Shown in pieces: positions 35,456-45,954 of a stretch of DNA of 64,000 nt (its first letter is position 1; every line of letters starts with the position of its first letter). This stretch comes from Bacillus sp. AFS029637 (lineage in GTDB: Bacteria > Bacillota > Bacilli > Bacillales > Bacillaceae_G): contig NZ_NUPZ01000010.1 of the NCBI RefSeq assembly GCF_002584985.1, positions 121,857 through 185,856 on the forward strand, in the 5' to 3' direction. The translations under genes and the position numbers were made by a program. A model generated the notes under the pieces. It had not been told where the DNA came from and made no database searches. It saw only the letters and a program-made list of their open reading frames with translations.

Positions 35456-35681
35456 CGAGTCAGGGACGGTGAGAGCCTGATGAGGCGGTATATGTGAAGA
35501 ACACCTTGGAGTTGCTAACCGAAATTGAATCTTGTATTCAAGAGTAGACTTAGACGGGAATCCGGCCTGTTACAAACCGGGAAGTATGTATTACATACGA
35601 GTTAAAGTTGGTCTTTATGACAAATTGGGTGGTACCGCGAAGTTTAACCTTTCGTCCCTTTATGGATGAAAGGTTTTTTTG
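35456..35681 (+). ncRNA. T-box leader, asparagine type (asnS)
   Basis: The specifier reads AAC (35500-35502), an asparagine codon. T-box GGTGGTACCGCG (35628-35639) and terminator AACCTTTCGTCC/GGATGAAAGGTT with a T-run are all present. It controls the asparaginyl-tRNA synthetase directly downstream. Confidence 0.92.
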
Positions 35682-35714
35682 TATTTAAATATATGAGTAA
35701 AGGAGCATTTCACT

Positions 35715-37106
35715 ATGGAAAACACATTAGTAAAAAGTCTGTATAGAGATACAGAAAAGTATGCAGATCAAACAGTACAAGTATCAGGGTGGATTCGTAA
35801 CTTACGTGATTCAAAAGCATTTGGTTTCATCGAATTAAACGACGGTAGCTTCTTCAAAAGCGTTCAAATCGTTTTCGATACAGAATTAGAGAACTTCAAA
35901 GAAATTGCAAAGCTTCCACTTAGCTCTTCAGTTAAAGTAGAAGGTAAAGTAATTGCAACGCCTGGAGCAAAGCAACCATTTGAAATTAAAGCAGACAGAA
36001 TTGATATCGAGGGCTTATCAGATTCTGATTACCCACTTCAAAAGAAGCGTCACACATTTGAATACTTACGTACAATCGCTCACTTACGCCCAAGAACAAA
36101 TGCATTCTCTGCAACGTTCCGCGTACGTTCTATCGCAGCATTTGCAATTCACCAGTTTTTCCAAGAGCGTGGATTCGTACATGTTCACACACCAATCATC
36201 ACTGGTAGTGATACAGAAGGTGCTGGTGAAATGTTCCGCGTAACAACGCAAGATTTAAACAACGTACCAAAAGGTGAAGACGGACAAGTTGACGAATCAA
36301 AAGACTTCTTCGGCAAAGAAACAAACTTAACAGTAAGTGGACAGCTGAACGCTGAAGCTTACGCATTAGCATTCCGTGATGTTTACACATTCGGACCTAC
36401 ATTCCGTGCAGAAAACTCAAACACAACTCGCCACGCGGCTGAGTTCTGGATGGTTGAGCCTGAGATTGCATTCGCTGAATTAGGCGACGTAATGAACCTT
36501 ACAGAAGATATGCTGAAATATGCAATGAAATACGTATTAGAGCATGCACCAGAAGAAATGGAATTCTTCAACAGCTTCGTTGATAAAACAGTTCTAGAGC
36601 GCATGAACAACGTAATCAACTCTGACTTCGGTCGCATCACTTATACAGAAGCAATTAAAGTACTTCAAGAATCAGGTGCTGACTTCAAATACCCAGTAGA
36701 ATGGGGAATTGACTTACAAACAGAGCACGAAAGATACTTATCAGAAGAAATCTTCAAACGCCCTGTATTCGTAACTGACTATCCGAAAGACATTAAAGCA
36801 TTCTACATGCGCTTAAATGACGACGGTAAAACAGTAGCTGCTACTGACCTTCTAGTTCCTGGCATCGGCGAATTAATCGGCGGAAGCCAACGTGAAGAAA
36901 GAATGGACGTTTTAGTAGACAGAATTAAAGAACTAGGTATGAACGAAGAGGACTACTGGTGGTACTTAGAACTTAGAAAATACGGCGGTACAAAACACGC
37001 TGGATTCGGTCTAGGTTTCGAGCGCTTCCTAATGTACATCACTGGCATGGCTAACATCCGTGACGTAATTCCATTCCCAAGAACTCCAGGTTCTTCTGAA
37101 TTCTAA
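35715..37106 (+). CDS. asnS: Asparaginyl-tRNA synthetase
   Basis: This enzyme charges tRNA-Asn. The 463-residue class IIb synthetase has an N-terminal OB-fold anticodon domain (about 1-110, [21 protein letters not shown]). The catalytic core starts near residue 130 with FATFRVRS-like motif 1 region, motif 2 [25 protein letters not shown] (read as consecutive short segments), and motif 3 [13 protein letters not shown]. The NTTRH signature separates AsnRS from AspRS. AAAGGAG precedes the ATG. It is monocistronic behind the Asn T-box. Confidence 0.95.
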   Translation: MENTLVKSLYRDTEKYADQTVQVSGWIRNLRDSKAFGFIELNDGSFFKSVQIVFDTELENFKEIAKLPLSSSVKVEGKVIATPGAKQPFEIKADRIDIEGLSDSDYPLQKKRHTFEYLRTIAHLRPRTNAFSATFRVRSIAAFAIHQFFQERGFVHVHTPIITGSDTEGAGEMFRVTTQDLNNVPKGEDGQVDESKDFFGKETNLTVSGQLNAEAYALAFRDVYTFGPTFRAENSNTTRHAAEFWMVEPEIAFAELGDVMNLTEDMLKYAMKYVLEHAPEEMEFFNSFVDKTVLERMNNVINSDFGRITYTEAIKVLQESGADFKYPVEWGIDLQTEHERYLSEEIFKRPVFVTDYPKDIKAFYMRLNDDGKTVAATDLLVPGIGELIGGSQREERMDVLVDRIKELGMNEEDYWWYLELRKYGGTKHAGFGLGFERFLMYITGMANIRDVIPFPRTPGSSEF

Positions 37107-37114
37107 AATATACA

Positions 37115-37146
37115 AAAAAACGAGAGCGATTGCTCTCGTTTTTTTA
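37115..37146 (+). terminator. Terminator after asnS
   Basis: AAAACGAGAGC pairs with GCTCTCGTTTT around a GATT loop, with flanking A- and T-runs. Confidence 0.9.
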
Positions 37147-37281
37147 TTGGAACAGGGTGTAATTAGAACTCGAATTTTATAAAGTATTTTACGATTGGGA
37201 AAGATGTTGTTCAAAGTTTCCTTCTCACCTCATATATAAGTAAAATGAATGCGACATTTATGGGGAAGGGGTTTTGATACA

Positions 37282-38184
37282 ATGGGGGACATTCCAAGTC
37301 ATACAAAGTGGAATTTGGGTGACAAGTATATAGTAATCACTGGTGCAACAAGTGGTATTGGATTAGCGGCAGCTAAAGTATTTGCAGAACGTGGTGCCAA
37401 GCTAGGAATCATTGCTCGTAATGAAGTGAAAGCGAATGATGTGATGACTCAAATTGAAAATTTAACGAATGGGAATGCAGTGGTAGACATATTTTTCGCT
37501 GATATGGCTTCCCAACAATCTATACGCCAGGTAGCTACTGAGATTTTAGAAAGGTGTCCGAGAATTGATATATTAGTGAATAATGCTGGAGCTTTATTTC
37601 AAACAAGGCAACTTACGGAGGACGGTTTGGAGATGACTTGGGCGGTAAACCATTTAGGTCCATTCCTACTTACTAATTTACTGTTGGGGCGTTTAAAGGA
37701 AAGTGCTCCTGCTCGTGTGATCACCACCGCATCTCACGGTCACAAAATGGCTAAAAAGGGAATTGATTTCGGTGATTTAGATGCAGAACAACTTTATCGT
37801 GGTGTTAAGAAGTTTATGGGCGGTCCTACCATGCGTTATGCTCAATCAAAATTAGCAAATATTTTATTTACCACTGAATTGGCAAGGCAGTTGGAGGGGA
37901 CGGGTGTTAGTGCATACAGCTTCGACCCAGGGCTAGTGGCTACGAATTTCAACCAACATAATGGTCTAGTTGCTCGCTTAACGATGGCAGCAATGAAACC
38001 TTTCTCGCGTACGCCCGAGGAAGGTGCTGAAACTTTAATATGGCTAGCAGAATCAACTGGAGTTACTAATCATAGTGGCTGTTACTATGCCGATAAGCAA
38101 ATCGGAAAAACGTCTGAAGCTGCCTTGGATAAAGATGCCGCAAAACGTCTATGGGACATTAGTGAAAAACAGATAGGAGAGTAA
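37282..38184 (+). CDS. Short-chain dehydrogenase/reductase
   Basis: This 300-residue NAD(P)-dependent oxidoreductase is of the retinol dehydrogenase-like SDR subgroup. It shows the cofactor motif TGATSGIGLAAA, the NNAG motif, an active-site serine segment TTASHGHKMA and the catalytic YAQSKLAN. ATG 37282 has GGAAGGGG upstream and is preferred over 37249, which has no ribosome binding site. Codon use seems less AT-biased than in the flanking synthetase genes, possibly an acquired gene (inference). The substrate is unknown. Confidence 0.85.
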   Translation: MGDIPSHTKWNLGDKYIVITGATSGIGLAAAKVFAERGAKLGIIARNEVKANDVMTQIENLTNGNAVVDIFFADMASQQSIRQVATEILERCPRIDILVNNAGALFQTRQLTEDGLEMTWAVNHLGPFLLTNLLLGRLKESAPARVITTASHGHKMAKKGIDFGDLDAEQLYRGVKKFMGGPTMRYAQSKLANILFTTELARQLEGTGVSAYSFDPGLVATNFNQHNGLVARLTMAAMKPFSRTPEEGAETLIWLAESTGVTNHSGCYYADKQIGKTSEAALDKDAAKRLWDISEKQIGE

Positions 38185-38259
38185 ATGAGTGTTTGTTCAT
38201 ATGGCTATGTTGAATAGTTTTTTACCCTTAAGTAAAAAGTAATCTTGGGGGTGAGTGCA

Positions 38260-38394
38260 ATGAGTAAAAAAGTGAAAACAGATCATTCTAGATCAGTCCT
38301 AGGTTCTCCAGAGGTGGAAGGACAAGGAACAACTACGCATGAAACGGGTTCTCATAAAGTACCTTCATCAAATAAGAAGCAGAAGCGAAGTTAA
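38260..38394 (+). CDS. Small basic protein of 44 residues (YuzL-like, tentative)
   Basis: A short gene with a strong GGGGGTGAG ribosome binding site encodes a Gly/Ser/Lys-rich, unstructured-looking peptide (MSKKVKTDHSRSVLGSPEVE then GQGTTTHETG and a lysine-rich tail). It resembles the small YuzL-type proteins of Bacillus in size and in the EVEGQGT motif, but this is recalled by eye only. A terminator follows at once, supporting a real transcript end. No function is assigned; a spore-related role is possible. Confidence 0.6.
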   Translation: MSKKVKTDHSRSVLGSPEVEGQGTTTHETGSHKVPSSNKKQKRS

Positions 38395-38400
38395 ATATGA

Positions 38401-38431
38401 AAAAGGGGAGTCATGGAGACTCTCCTTTTTT
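38401..38431 (+). terminator. Terminator after the 44-residue gene
   Basis: The GGAGTC strand pairs with GACTCTCC, with an A-run before and a run of T after. Confidence 0.75.
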
Positions 38432-38500
38432 ACTTAATAAAGAATGTTGTATATTAGGGATTCGAAACAGCATATTAATTTGCCCATATTTCATTCATAA

Positions 38501-38531
38501 AAGGCGAAAAGAATTCAATTCTTTTCGCCTT
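38501..38531 (-). terminator. Terminator of rnhC
   Basis: AAGGCGAAAAGAAT pairs with ATTCTTTTCGCCTT around a 3-nt loop, downstream of rnhC on the minus strand. Confidence 0.75.
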
Positions 38532-38569
38532 GTTTAGTTCATAAAAATCCTGTCGATACTAAAAAGTAG

Positions 38570-39508
38570 TTATTTTTTCAATAAGCGAAACGCCTTCTCT
38601 GTATTAGCAAAATGCAGTTTCACAAACTCAGGTAATCTTTCTTTACCAACTTTTTGAATTAATTTAGCAGCGGCGATATCAACTTGTTTACCAGCACCTT
38701 TTGGAAGTGGCATACCAGCTTTTTTACTTAGTTCATCAAACTGTTTTACGAATGAGTAACGGGCTAAAATGGAAGCGGCAGCTACTGCTAAATGGACGCT
38801 TTCGCCTTTTGTAGCGAAGTAAACATTTTCACGCTGTACCTGTTTTTGTGTTGCTAAATATTTATAGTATGTATCAGGTTGTGTGAATTGGTCGATTAAG
38901 ATGCCTTCTGGTTTTGTTGGGGCCATTTTTGCTAATAAGTTTGTAATTGCTTTATTGTGTAGTAAAGCTTTTAGCTTACCTTGATTATTTCCTTTATCAA
39001 ACAGCTCGTTATATTTTTCGTTATGAAGGACAAGAGAGCTGTAAGGAACAACGTGTAGAAGTTGTTTCGCAATCGCAGTAATTTGATCATCATTTAAGTT
39101 TTTGGAGTCTTTTACACCAAGTTCTTTTAAAAGTGGAATTTGCTTCGCATCCACATATACAGCAACTACTGTCATCGGTCCGAAGTAATCGCCAGTACCA
39201 ACTTCATCAGACCCTACGATAGACATTGTACCGATGGAAGCAGGCGGTGCATAACGGTGTGAATCGACAGATTTTTTTACAGCTGTTTTTGGTGTTTGAG
39301 AGACAGTTTGCCAACGAGAAGCTTCTGCTTCAGCACGGCCTCCTTGGAACATAACTTTTCCGGATTTATACGCTGTAATCGTGCAAGATGGCACCTTTGC
39401 CATGAAGATACCGCCTTGCGGAATTTTGGGGCTAAGTGCTTGTTTATATTGTTGTTTCATGTCTTCAATTACTGTGGAACTTGTTTGTATTACGATAGAA
39501 TTTGACAA
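38570..39508 (-). CDS. rnhC: Ribonuclease HIII
   Basis: This enzyme cleaves RNA in RNA-DNA hybrids, clearing R-loops and primers. The 312-residue protein has an N-terminal TBP-like substrate domain (about 1-80, SNSIVIQTSSTVIEDMK) and a type 2 RNase H domain starting with GSDEVGTGDYFGPM (DEXGXG with the catalytic pair). Later residues are VKDSKNL and the SVHLAVAAASILAR block. The start is TTG 39508 behind AAGGAGTG. An upstream extension to 39586 lacks a ribosome binding site. It is divergent from zapA, as in B. subtilis. Confidence 0.93.
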   Translation of the reverse strand: MSNSIVIQTSSTVIEDMKQQYKQALSPKIPQGGIFMAKVPSCTITAYKSGKVMFQGGRAEAEASRWQTVSQTPKTAVKKSVDSHRYAPPASIGTMSIVGSDEVGTGDYFGPMTVVAVYVDAKQIPLLKELGVKDSKNLNDDQITAIAKQLLHVVPYSSLVLHNEKYNELFDKGNNQGKLKALLHNKAITNLLAKMAPTKPEGILIDQFTQPDTYYKYLATQKQVQRENVYFATKGESVHLAVAAASILARYSFVKQFDELSKKAGMPLPKGAGKQVDIAAAKLIQKVGKERLPEFVKLHFANTEKAFRLLKK

Positions 39509-39632
39509 GATGGTCACTCCTTTTTTTATATTGTTATTTTTATCATATCGGATTGTTCTTTCTGTTTCCATAATATGATGGTTCATGGTATGATAAACTT
39601 TAGGATTCTGTACGTGATTGGAGGCCGGTGAG

Positions 39633-39902
39633 TTGTCACAACAAAAGGGAAAGAAAAGTCGAATTAATGTAGAAATCTATGGTCAGCAATATTCAGTTGT
39701 TGGCGATGAAAGTACAAGTCATATCCGCATGGTAGCAGCGATTGTGGATGATAAAATGCGCGAACTCAATGCCAAGAATCCTTCGCTTGACACGAGTAGA
39801 CTAGCGGTATTGACGGCGGTAAACGTCATACACGATTACATAAAATTAAAAGAAGAACATGAAAAATTGAAAGAAAGTATGACAAAAAAAGGAATGGAAT
39901 AA
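39633..39902 (+). CDS. zapA: Cell division protein ZapA
   Basis: ZapA binds FtsZ and stabilises the Z-ring. This 89-residue protein has the N-terminal beta/alpha part ([20 protein letters not shown]) and a C-terminal coiled coil ending [22 protein letters not shown] 39633 is chosen over TTG 39618 because GGAGG (39620-39624) lies 8 nt upstream of the former. The start of the CvpA gene lies 1 nt after its stop, implying coupled translation. Confidence 0.9.
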   Translation: MSQQKGKKSRINVEIYGQQYSVVGDESTSHIRMVAAIVDDKMRELNAKNPSLDTSRLAVLTAVNVIHDYIKLKEEHEKLKESMTKKGME

Positions 39903-39903
39903 C

Positions 39904-40443
39904 ATGATTGATATTATTATCATTTTACTGCTTGTTATGGGGTTTTTCCTCGGCTTACGCAGAGGGTTTATTCTACAACTTGTAAAGTTAACAAGCTTTA
40001 TTATCGCATACCTTGTTGCATACTGGTACTGTAAAGATTTAGCGCCAGCACTTGCGAAATTTATTCCGTATCCATTTGATAAAAATGTATCTGTTCCAGA
40101 ATGGATTGATGCAAATAATATCGAAACTGTATTTTATCAAGCGATTGCGTTTATCGTATTATTTATTATTACAAAAATCGCACTTTCATTGCTTGGTAAT
40201 TTATTAAATATGTTTGCAGAAATACCGGTTTTAAAGCAAGTAAATGCGTTTGCGGGGGCAATCCTCGGATTTTTAGAAGTGTATATTATTTTGTTTGTCT
40301 TAATTATCGTTGGAACGATTCTTCCAATTGAACAAATACAAACACCATTACAAAAATCATCAATTAGCAAAATAATTGTAGACGATACACCGATTCTTTC
40401 TGAAAAGGTGAAGGAGCTATGGCAGACAGGTAGCAGAGTATAA
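39904..40443 (+). CDS. yshB: CvpA-family membrane protein (YshB)
   Basis: This 179-residue inner-membrane protein of the CvpA/colicin V production family is predicted to have four hydrophobic helices (roughly 4-22, 28-44, 70-95 and 112-142). The N-terminal signature LLVMGFFLGLRRGFI is typical. It follows zapA directly and precedes polX as in B. subtilis. Its function is unclear; the CvpA name derives from E. coli and no colicin role is implied. Confidence 0.85.
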   Translation: MIDIIIILLLVMGFFLGLRRGFILQLVKLTSFIIAYLVAYWYCKDLAPALAKFIPYPFDKNVSVPEWIDANNIETVFYQAIAFIVLFIITKIALSLLGNLLNMFAEIPVLKQVNAFAGAILGFLEVYIILFVLIIVGTILPIEQIQTPLQKSSISKIIVDDTPILSEKVKELWQTGSRV

Positions 40444-40498
40444 CTTCTCTTTTTTCGGAAAGGGAAGTTTTTTTCTATGAAAGAAAGGCGGGGCAATG

Positions 40499-42217
40499 AT
40501 GAAAGTGAATAAAAAACAAGTTATTAAATTACTGGAAACAATTGGGCTTTTTATGGAACTGAAGGGTGCAAATCCATTTAAAATATCTGCATTCCGTAAA
40601 GCGGCAGCAGCGTTAGAAATTGATGATCGTAGTCTTTCTGAAATTGAAGATTTTACAAAGATTCCAGGCATCGGAAAAGGAACAGCAGCAGTTATTCAAG
40701 AATATATAGAATCGGGAACATCTGAAGTATTGCAAGAGCTTGAAAAAGAAGTACCGAGTAGTTTACTACCGTTATTAAAACTTCCAGGCCTTGGTGGTAA
40801 GAAGGTAGCTAAGTTATATAAAGAACTTGGTGTTGTTGATATGGATTCGCTAAAAGCTGTTTGTGAGGAAAATAAAGTACAAGCTTTAGCAGGTTTTGGT
40901 AAGAAAACAGAAGAGAAAATATTAGAAGCAATTGAGCAAGTAGGGTCTCGTCCAGAGCGTTTACCAATTGCGATGGTATTGCCTATTGCCGGGGAAATAG
41001 AGGAGAAATTGTCGAATATTGCTGAAGTAATTCGTTTTTCTCGCGCTGGTAGTTTGCGCCGTGTTCGTGAGACAGTGAAAGATTTAGACTTCATTATTGC
41101 AACGACAGAACCAGCTGCAGTACGTGAGCATTTACTGCAATTCGATAATATGATTGAAGTAATCGCGAGCGGTGATACGAAAGTTTCTGTTCGTCTTCAA
41201 TATGAATATGATATTTCAATTGATTTCCGCTTAGTAAAACCAGAAGAGTTTATTACAACTCTTCACCATTTCACAGGATCAAAAGACCATAACGTAAAAA
41301 TGCGTCAAATCGCAAAAGATAAAGGCGAGAAAATTAGTGAGTACGGTGTAGAGAACTTGGAAACAGGTGAAGTGAAGACATTTGAAACAGAAGAGGAGTT
41401 CTTTGCTCATTTCGGTCTTCCATTTATCCCGCCAGAAGTACGTGAAGATGGAAAAGAAATTGAATTAATTAAAGAGTATCCAAACTTAATTCAGTTCTCT
41501 GATATACAAGGTGATTTACATATGCATACAACATGGAGTGACGGTGCCTTTTCCATTGAAGAAATGGTACAAGCATGTCGTGCTCGTGGATATAAGTTTA
41601 TGGCGATTACGGACCATTCACAATACTTAAAAGTAGCGAACGGTTTAACGAAAGAGCGTCTTCGTGAACAAGCGAAAGAAATTGAACGTATGAATGAGAA
41701 GTACCCAGACATTACAATTTTACGCGGAATTGAAATGGACATTTTACCGGATGCCTCGCTTGATTTTGATGACGAAGTATTGGCAGAACTAGATTATGTC
41801 ATTGGAGCGATTCACTCTAGCTTCTCACAAGACCGTGAAACGATTATGAAACGTCTTCGCGCTGCGCTAGAGAATAAGCATGTCACAATGATTGCTCATC
41901 CGACAGGACGTCTTCTTGGACGACGCGCAGGCTATGATGTAGATACAGATTTATTAATCGAGCTCGCAAAAGAGACAAATACAGTTTTAGAATTAAATGC
42001 GAATCCGAACCGCCTAGATTTAAGCGCGAAATTATTAAAACAAGCACAAGATGCTGGTGTAAAAGTAGCGATTAATACGGATGCTCATACGCTTGAAATG
42101 TTAGAAGATATGGAAACAGGTGTAGCGGCAGCACGTAAAGGTTGGATTCAAAAAGATAACGTGATTAACACGTGGGATATTGAACGTTTATTAGACTATA
42201 TTAAACGTAATAAGTAA
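40499..42217 (+). CDS. polX: DNA polymerase X with PHP domain
   Basis: This family X repair polymerase fills small gaps and carries a C-terminal PHP exonuclease/phosphoesterase domain. The 572 residues show two helix-hairpin-helix regions ([28 protein letters not shown]), the polymerase active-site region ([17 protein letters not shown] with the DxD pair), and the PHP domain from about residue 335 ([42 protein letters not shown]). ATG 40499 or the adjacent 40496 can start it (GGCGGGG). It lies between cvpA and mutS2. Confidence 0.92.
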   Translation: MKVNKKQVIKLLETIGLFMELKGANPFKISAFRKAAAALEIDDRSLSEIEDFTKIPGIGKGTAAVIQEYIESGTSEVLQELEKEVPSSLLPLLKLPGLGGKKVAKLYKELGVVDMDSLKAVCEENKVQALAGFGKKTEEKILEAIEQVGSRPERLPIAMVLPIAGEIEEKLSNIAEVIRFSRAGSLRRVRETVKDLDFIIATTEPAAVREHLLQFDNMIEVIASGDTKVSVRLQYEYDISIDFRLVKPEEFITTLHHFTGSKDHNVKMRQIAKDKGEKISEYGVENLETGEVKTFETEEEFFAHFGLPFIPPEVREDGKEIELIKEYPNLIQFSDIQGDLHMHTTWSDGAFSIEEMVQACRARGYKFMAITDHSQYLKVANGLTKERLREQAKEIERMNEKYPDITILRGIEMDILPDASLDFDDEVLAELDYVIGAIHSSFSQDRETIMKRLRAALENKHVTMIAHPTGRLLGRRAGYDVDTDLLIELAKETNTVLELNANPNRLDLSAKLLKQAQDAGVKVAINTDAHTLEMLEDMETGVAAARKGWIQKDNVINTWDIERLLDYIKRNK

Positions 42218-42236
42218 CACAAGGGGGACCTGCAAC

Positions 42237-44597
42237 ATGTTAGAAAGAACGTTGCGTGTATTAGAATACAATAAAGTAAAAGAACAATTACTTGAACATA
42301 CAGCCTCTTCACTTGGTCGTGATAAAGTGAAGCATTTAGTGCCGAGCACCGATTTTGAAGAAATTGTAGAGATGCAAGATACAACGGATGAAGCAGCGAA
42401 AGTCATTCGTTTAAAAGGTAGTGCACCATTAGGTGGTATTACGGATATTCGCTCAAATGTGAAGCGTGCAAAGATCGGAAGTATGTTAAGCCCAAATGAA
42501 CTACTGGATATTGCGAATACGATGTACGGTAGTCGTAATATGAAACGTTTCATTGAAGATATGGTTGATAATGGTGTCGAGCTTCCAATTTTAGAAACTC
42601 ATGTCGCTCAAATTGTATCTTTATATGACTTAGAAAAGAAAATTACAAATTGCATCGGTGATGGCGGTGAAGTAGTCGATAGCGCAAGTGATAAACTGCG
42701 TGGTATTCGTACTCAAATTCGTACTGCGGAAAGCCGTATTCGTGAAAAGTTAGAAAATATGACGCGTTCTTCAAACGCGCAAAAGATGCTGTCTGACTCG
42801 ATTGTTACGATTCGTAACGAACGCTACGTAATCCCGGTAAAACAAGAATACCGCGGCGTATATGGCGGTATTGTTCACGATCAATCGGCTTCTGGACAAA
42901 CGTTATTTATTGAACCGCAAGTCATTGTAGAATTAAATAACGCGCTTCAAGAAGCGCGTGTGAAAGAAAAACAAGAAATTGAACGCATCTTATTGATGTT
43001 AACAGAAGAAGTGGCAGTAGAAGCAGATATCGTTTTATCTAACGTAGAAGTAGTTGCGAATCTTGACTTCATTTTTGCGAAAGCTTTTTATGCGAAACGT
43101 ATTAAAGCAACGAAACCAATCGTAAATAACGAGCGTTACATGGATTTAAGACAAGCACGTCATCCGCTTATTGATCCAGAAATTATCGTGCCAAATAACA
43201 TTATGTTAGGTAAAGATTTCACGACAATTGTTATTACAGGACCGAATACAGGTGGTAAAACAGTTACGCTGAAAACAGTTGGTATTTGTGTATTAATGGC
43301 GCAATCGGGTCTCCACATTCCAGTAATGGATGAGTCAGAGATTTGTGTATTCAAAAATATCTTTGCTGATATCGGTGATGAGCAATCGATTGAGCAAAGT
43401 TTAAGTACGTTCTCCTCACATATGGTGAACATTGTTGATATTTTAGAAAAAGCGGATTTTGAAAGCTTAGTTTTATTCGATGAACTAGGTGCTGGAACAG
43501 ACCCACAAGAAGGGGCTGCACTTGCAATTTCAATTTTAGATGAAGTATGTAATCGTGGTGCTCGCGTTGTTGCAACGACGCATTACCCAGAATTAAAAGC
43601 ATACGGATATAACCGTGAGCAAGTTATTAATGCGAGCGTTGAGTTTGATGTGAACACGTTAAGTCCAACGTATAAATTATTAATCGGTGTACCAGGGCGC
43701 AGTAACGCCTTTGAAATTTCGAAGCGTCTTGGATTATCTGATCGCGTGATTGATCAAGCACGTAACCATATTAGTACAGATACAAATAAAATTGAAAATA
43801 TGATCGCGAAGTTAGAAGAAAGTCAAAAGAACGCAGAGCGTGACTGGAACGAAGCAGAAGCGCTTCGCAAACAATCTGAAAAACTTCATCGTGAATTACA
43901 ACGTCAAATTGTTGAATTTAACGAAGATCGTGATGAGCGATTATTAAAAGCGCAAAAAGAAGGCGAAGAAAAAGTCGAAGCTGCGAAGAAAGAAGCAGAA
44001 GGCATTATTCAAGAACTACGTCAATTGCGCAAAGCACAGCTTGTAAATGTGAAAGACCATGAGCTTATTGAAGCGAAGAGCCGTCTAGAAGGCGCAGCAC
44101 CAGAGCTTGTGAAGAAACAAAAAGTAAACGTGAAAAACACTGCGCCGAAACAACAGTTGCGCGCAGGTGATGAAGTAAAAGTATTAACGTTCGGTCAAAA
44201 AGGTCAATTACTTGAAAAAGTAAGCGATACAGAGTGGAGCGTACAAATCGGTATTCTGAAGATGAAAGTGAAAGAGTCTAACATGGAATACATTAACACA
44301 CCGAAACAAACAGAGAAAAAAGCAGTCGCAACAGTAAAAGGTAGAGACTATCACGTTTCATTAGAACTTGACCTTCGTGGTGAACGATTTGAAAATGCAA
44401 TGGCGCGCGTTGAGAAATATTTAGACGATGCCCAGCTTGCAAGCTATCCGCGCGTATCAATTATTCACGGTAAAGGAACGGGAGCACTTCGCCAAGGTGT
44501 TCAAGAGTACTTGAAGAAGCACCGCGGTGTGAAAACCTTCCGTTACGGTGACATGGGCGAGGGAGGCCTAGGCGTAACAGTTGTCGAATTAAAATAG
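42237..44597 (+). CDS. mutS2: MutS2 ATPase with Smr endonuclease domain
   Basis: MutS2 is linked to suppression of homologous recombination and, in recent work on Bacillus, to rescue of collided ribosomes. The 786 residues carry the MutS core and ATPase (Walker [14 protein letters not shown], Walker [14 protein letters not shown], then [11 protein letters not shown]). A long charged coiled coil follows (about 510-640), then a KOW-like segment and a C-terminal Smr domain ([24 protein letters not shown]). AAGGGGG precedes the ATG 20 nt after polX. A 30-codon gene follows. Confidence 0.94.
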   Translation: MLERTLRVLEYNKVKEQLLEHTASSLGRDKVKHLVPSTDFEEIVEMQDTTDEAAKVIRLKGSAPLGGITDIRSNVKRAKIGSMLSPNELLDIANTMYGSRNMKRFIEDMVDNGVELPILETHVAQIVSLYDLEKKITNCIGDGGEVVDSASDKLRGIRTQIRTAESRIREKLENMTRSSNAQKMLSDSIVTIRNERYVIPVKQEYRGVYGGIVHDQSASGQTLFIEPQVIVELNNALQEARVKEKQEIERILLMLTEEVAVEADIVLSNVEVVANLDFIFAKAFYAKRIKATKPIVNNERYMDLRQARHPLIDPEIIVPNNIMLGKDFTTIVITGPNTGGKTVTLKTVGICVLMAQSGLHIPVMDESEICVFKNIFADIGDEQSIEQSLSTFSSHMVNIVDILEKADFESLVLFDELGAGTDPQEGAALAISILDEVCNRGARVVATTHYPELKAYGYNREQVINASVEFDVNTLSPTYKLLIGVPGRSNAFEISKRLGLSDRVIDQARNHISTDTNKIENMIAKLEESQKNAERDWNEAEALRKQSEKLHRELQRQIVEFNEDRDERLLKAQKEGEEKVEAAKKEAEGIIQELRQLRKAQLVNVKDHELIEAKSRLEGAAPELVKKQKVNVKNTAPKQQLRAGDEVKVLTFGQKGQLLEKVSDTEWSVQIGILKMKVKESNMEYINTPKQTEKKAVATVKGRDYHVSLELDLRGERFENAMARVEKYLDDAQLASYPRVSIIHGKGTGALRQGVQEYLKKHRGVKTFRYGDMGEGGLGVTVVELK

Positions 44598-44627
44598 AAA
44601 ACAACGAAACAAAGGGGAAACCATTAT

Positions 44628-44720
44628 ATGTTTATGGACAAACTTGCAAAAGTATTGTTAGCTTGTTGTGGAATATTTTTGGTGATTGGGGTTATTTATT
44701 TAGTTGTTTTTGCGAAGTGA
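44628..44720 (+). CDS. 30-residue single-pass membrane peptide
   Basis: An ATG with AAAGGGGAAACC upstream encodes a short peptide (MFMDKLAKVLLACC followed by GIFLVIGVIYLVVFAK) made almost entirely of one hydrophobic helix with a small charged head. It lies 30 nt after mutS2 and right before a strong terminator, which makes a real last cistron of the mutS2 operon plausible. No known family is recognised. Confidence 0.55.
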   Translation: MFMDKLAKVLLACCGIFLVIGVIYLVVFAK

Positions 44721-44723
44721 AAG

Positions 44724-44769
44724 AGCGTCAATCGTGGCATAATAATATTGCCATAGATTGACGCTTTTA
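44724..44769 (+). terminator. Terminator after the mutS2 operon
   Basis: AGCGTCAATC (44724-44733) pairs with GATTGACGCT (44756-44765), with an inner TGGCA/TGCCA extension and a T-run. Confidence 0.85.
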
Positions 44770-44790
44770 ATATATGAAAAGGAATAAGCT

Positions 44791-45480
44791 ATGAAAATCA
44801 ACCAATACATAAGCGAAGCAAAATCCTGCTCAAGACGTGAAACAGATCGCCTTATTAAAGCTGGATGCGTGGCTATTAACGGGGAAATATGTACGCACGG
44901 TGCACTCGTGAGCGATGGTGATGTTGTAACGATAGATGGACAGATTATTGTAAAAGAAGAGAAAGAAAAAGTGTATATCGCCTTTCATAAACCAGTCGGA
45001 ATTACTTGTACAGCAGCTGATCATATTGAAGATAACATAATTGATTATATCAATTACCCAGAGCGTATCTTTCCTGTTGGACGATTAGATAAAGCGTCAG
45101 AAGGACTTATTTTATTAACGAATGATGGTGCGATTGCGAATCAAATTTTACACGGAGATCATGAGCATGAGAAAGAATATGTTGTGACGGTCGATAAGCC
45201 TTTTACAGATTGGTTTATTGATGAGATGTCCAGCGGTGTACAGATTAAAGATGGGATGACGAAGCCGTGTAAAGTGACGAGAGTGGATCAGTCTACATTC
45301 CGCATCGTTTTAACGCAAGGAATGAACAGACAAATTCGTAGAATGAGCCGAGCTTTCGGGTTTACTGTAATAAAGCTAAAGCGAGAACGCATTATGAATA
45401 TAGAGCTAAATGATCTTGAAGTAGGAAAGTGGCGAGACATTACAGCTGAAGAATTAGAATTATTAATAGGACAGTTATAG
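44791..45480 (+). CDS. RluF/RsuA-family pseudouridine synthase
   Basis: The 229-residue enzyme isomerises uridine to pseudouridine in rRNA. An S4 RNA-binding domain opens the protein (MKINQYISEAKSCSRRETDR, GCVAINGE). It is followed by the RsuA-type catalytic core with the aspartate motif FPVGRLDKASEGLILLTNDG and the ending EGMNRQIRRM-like block (TQGMNRQIRRMSRAFGF). It is closest in style to RluF. AAAAGGAATAAGC precedes the ATG. It is monocistronic between two terminators. Confidence 0.85.
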   Translation: MKINQYISEAKSCSRRETDRLIKAGCVAINGEICTHGALVSDGDVVTIDGQIIVKEEKEKVYIAFHKPVGITCTAADHIEDNIIDYINYPERIFPVGRLDKASEGLILLTNDGAIANQILHGDHEHEKEYVVTVDKPFTDWFIDEMSSGVQIKDGMTKPCKVTRVDQSTFRIVLTQGMNRQIRRMSRAFGFTVIKLKRERIMNIELNDLEVGKWRDITAEELELLIGQL

Positions 45481-45511
45481 GGAGGAAAAATTTTCTCCCT
45501 ATATTTTTTTG
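45477..45511 (+). terminator. Terminator after the RluF-like gene
   Basis: ATAGGGAG pairs with CTCCCTAT through an A-rich/T-rich stem, then eight T residues. The stop codon overlaps the 5' arm. Confidence 0.8.
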
Positions 45512-45529
45512 TCAGAAAAAATAAAACTA

Positions 45530-45558
45530 TTGATTTTTAAAAAAATAGCCCATATAAT
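45530..45558 (+). promoter_or_regulatory. Promoter of the T-box/BrnQ-family transporter
   Basis: TTGATT (45530-45535) and TATAAT (45553-45558) with 17-bp spacing form a strong sigma-A promoter, starting transcription about 30 nt before the T-box stem I. Confidence 0.7.
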
Positions 45559-45593
45559 AAAAAACAACAAGTTTCGACAAGATATTTAATAAA

Positions 45594-45859
45594 AGTAATG
45601 ATGAGGACATGAGTTGTTTTTTACGATTCTCAGAGAGGGAAGCCTTAGGCTGTGAGCTTCCTAATACGAAAAGACAAGCTTACCACCTCTAAACTTCAAG
45701 AGTGAACTGCATGATGCATTGTAATTCTTGACGGATAAAACCGTTATCAATTTACACGAGCTATAAAATGAGCTTATTTCGTTATAAATTCATTTTATTA
45801 GAATAAGGGTGGAACCACGATTTCAACACTCGTCCCTTTGTTAGGGACGGGTGTTTTTT
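45594..45859 (+). ncRNA. T-box leader, threonine type, before a BrnQ-family transporter
   Basis: The leader is a close relative of the thrS T-box of this window. It shares the GATGAGGACATGAGT start, the AGAGAGGGAAGCC segment, the specifier context CTTACCACCTCTAAACTT and the GGTGGAACCACGA T-box (45808-45820). The specifier ACC is at 45682-45684. The terminator is AACACTCGTCCC/GGGACGGGTGTT with a T-run to 45859. A threonine codon rather than Ile, Leu or Val implies control by uncharged tRNA-Thr. Confidence 0.9.
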
Positions 45860-45954
45860 GCGTTCTTTTACGGGGAAGTATGCTTGAAAGAGGATATTTG
45901 ACGGATTTTAATTCAGAATATTTTGTTAATAAATCATTTAGGGGGTTAGTAGAA

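Noticed and set aside
45838-45954. N-terminal extension of the BrnQ-family protein
   Set aside because: It would start in the T-box terminator stem and contains no homologous sequence; ATG 45955 matches the family start.
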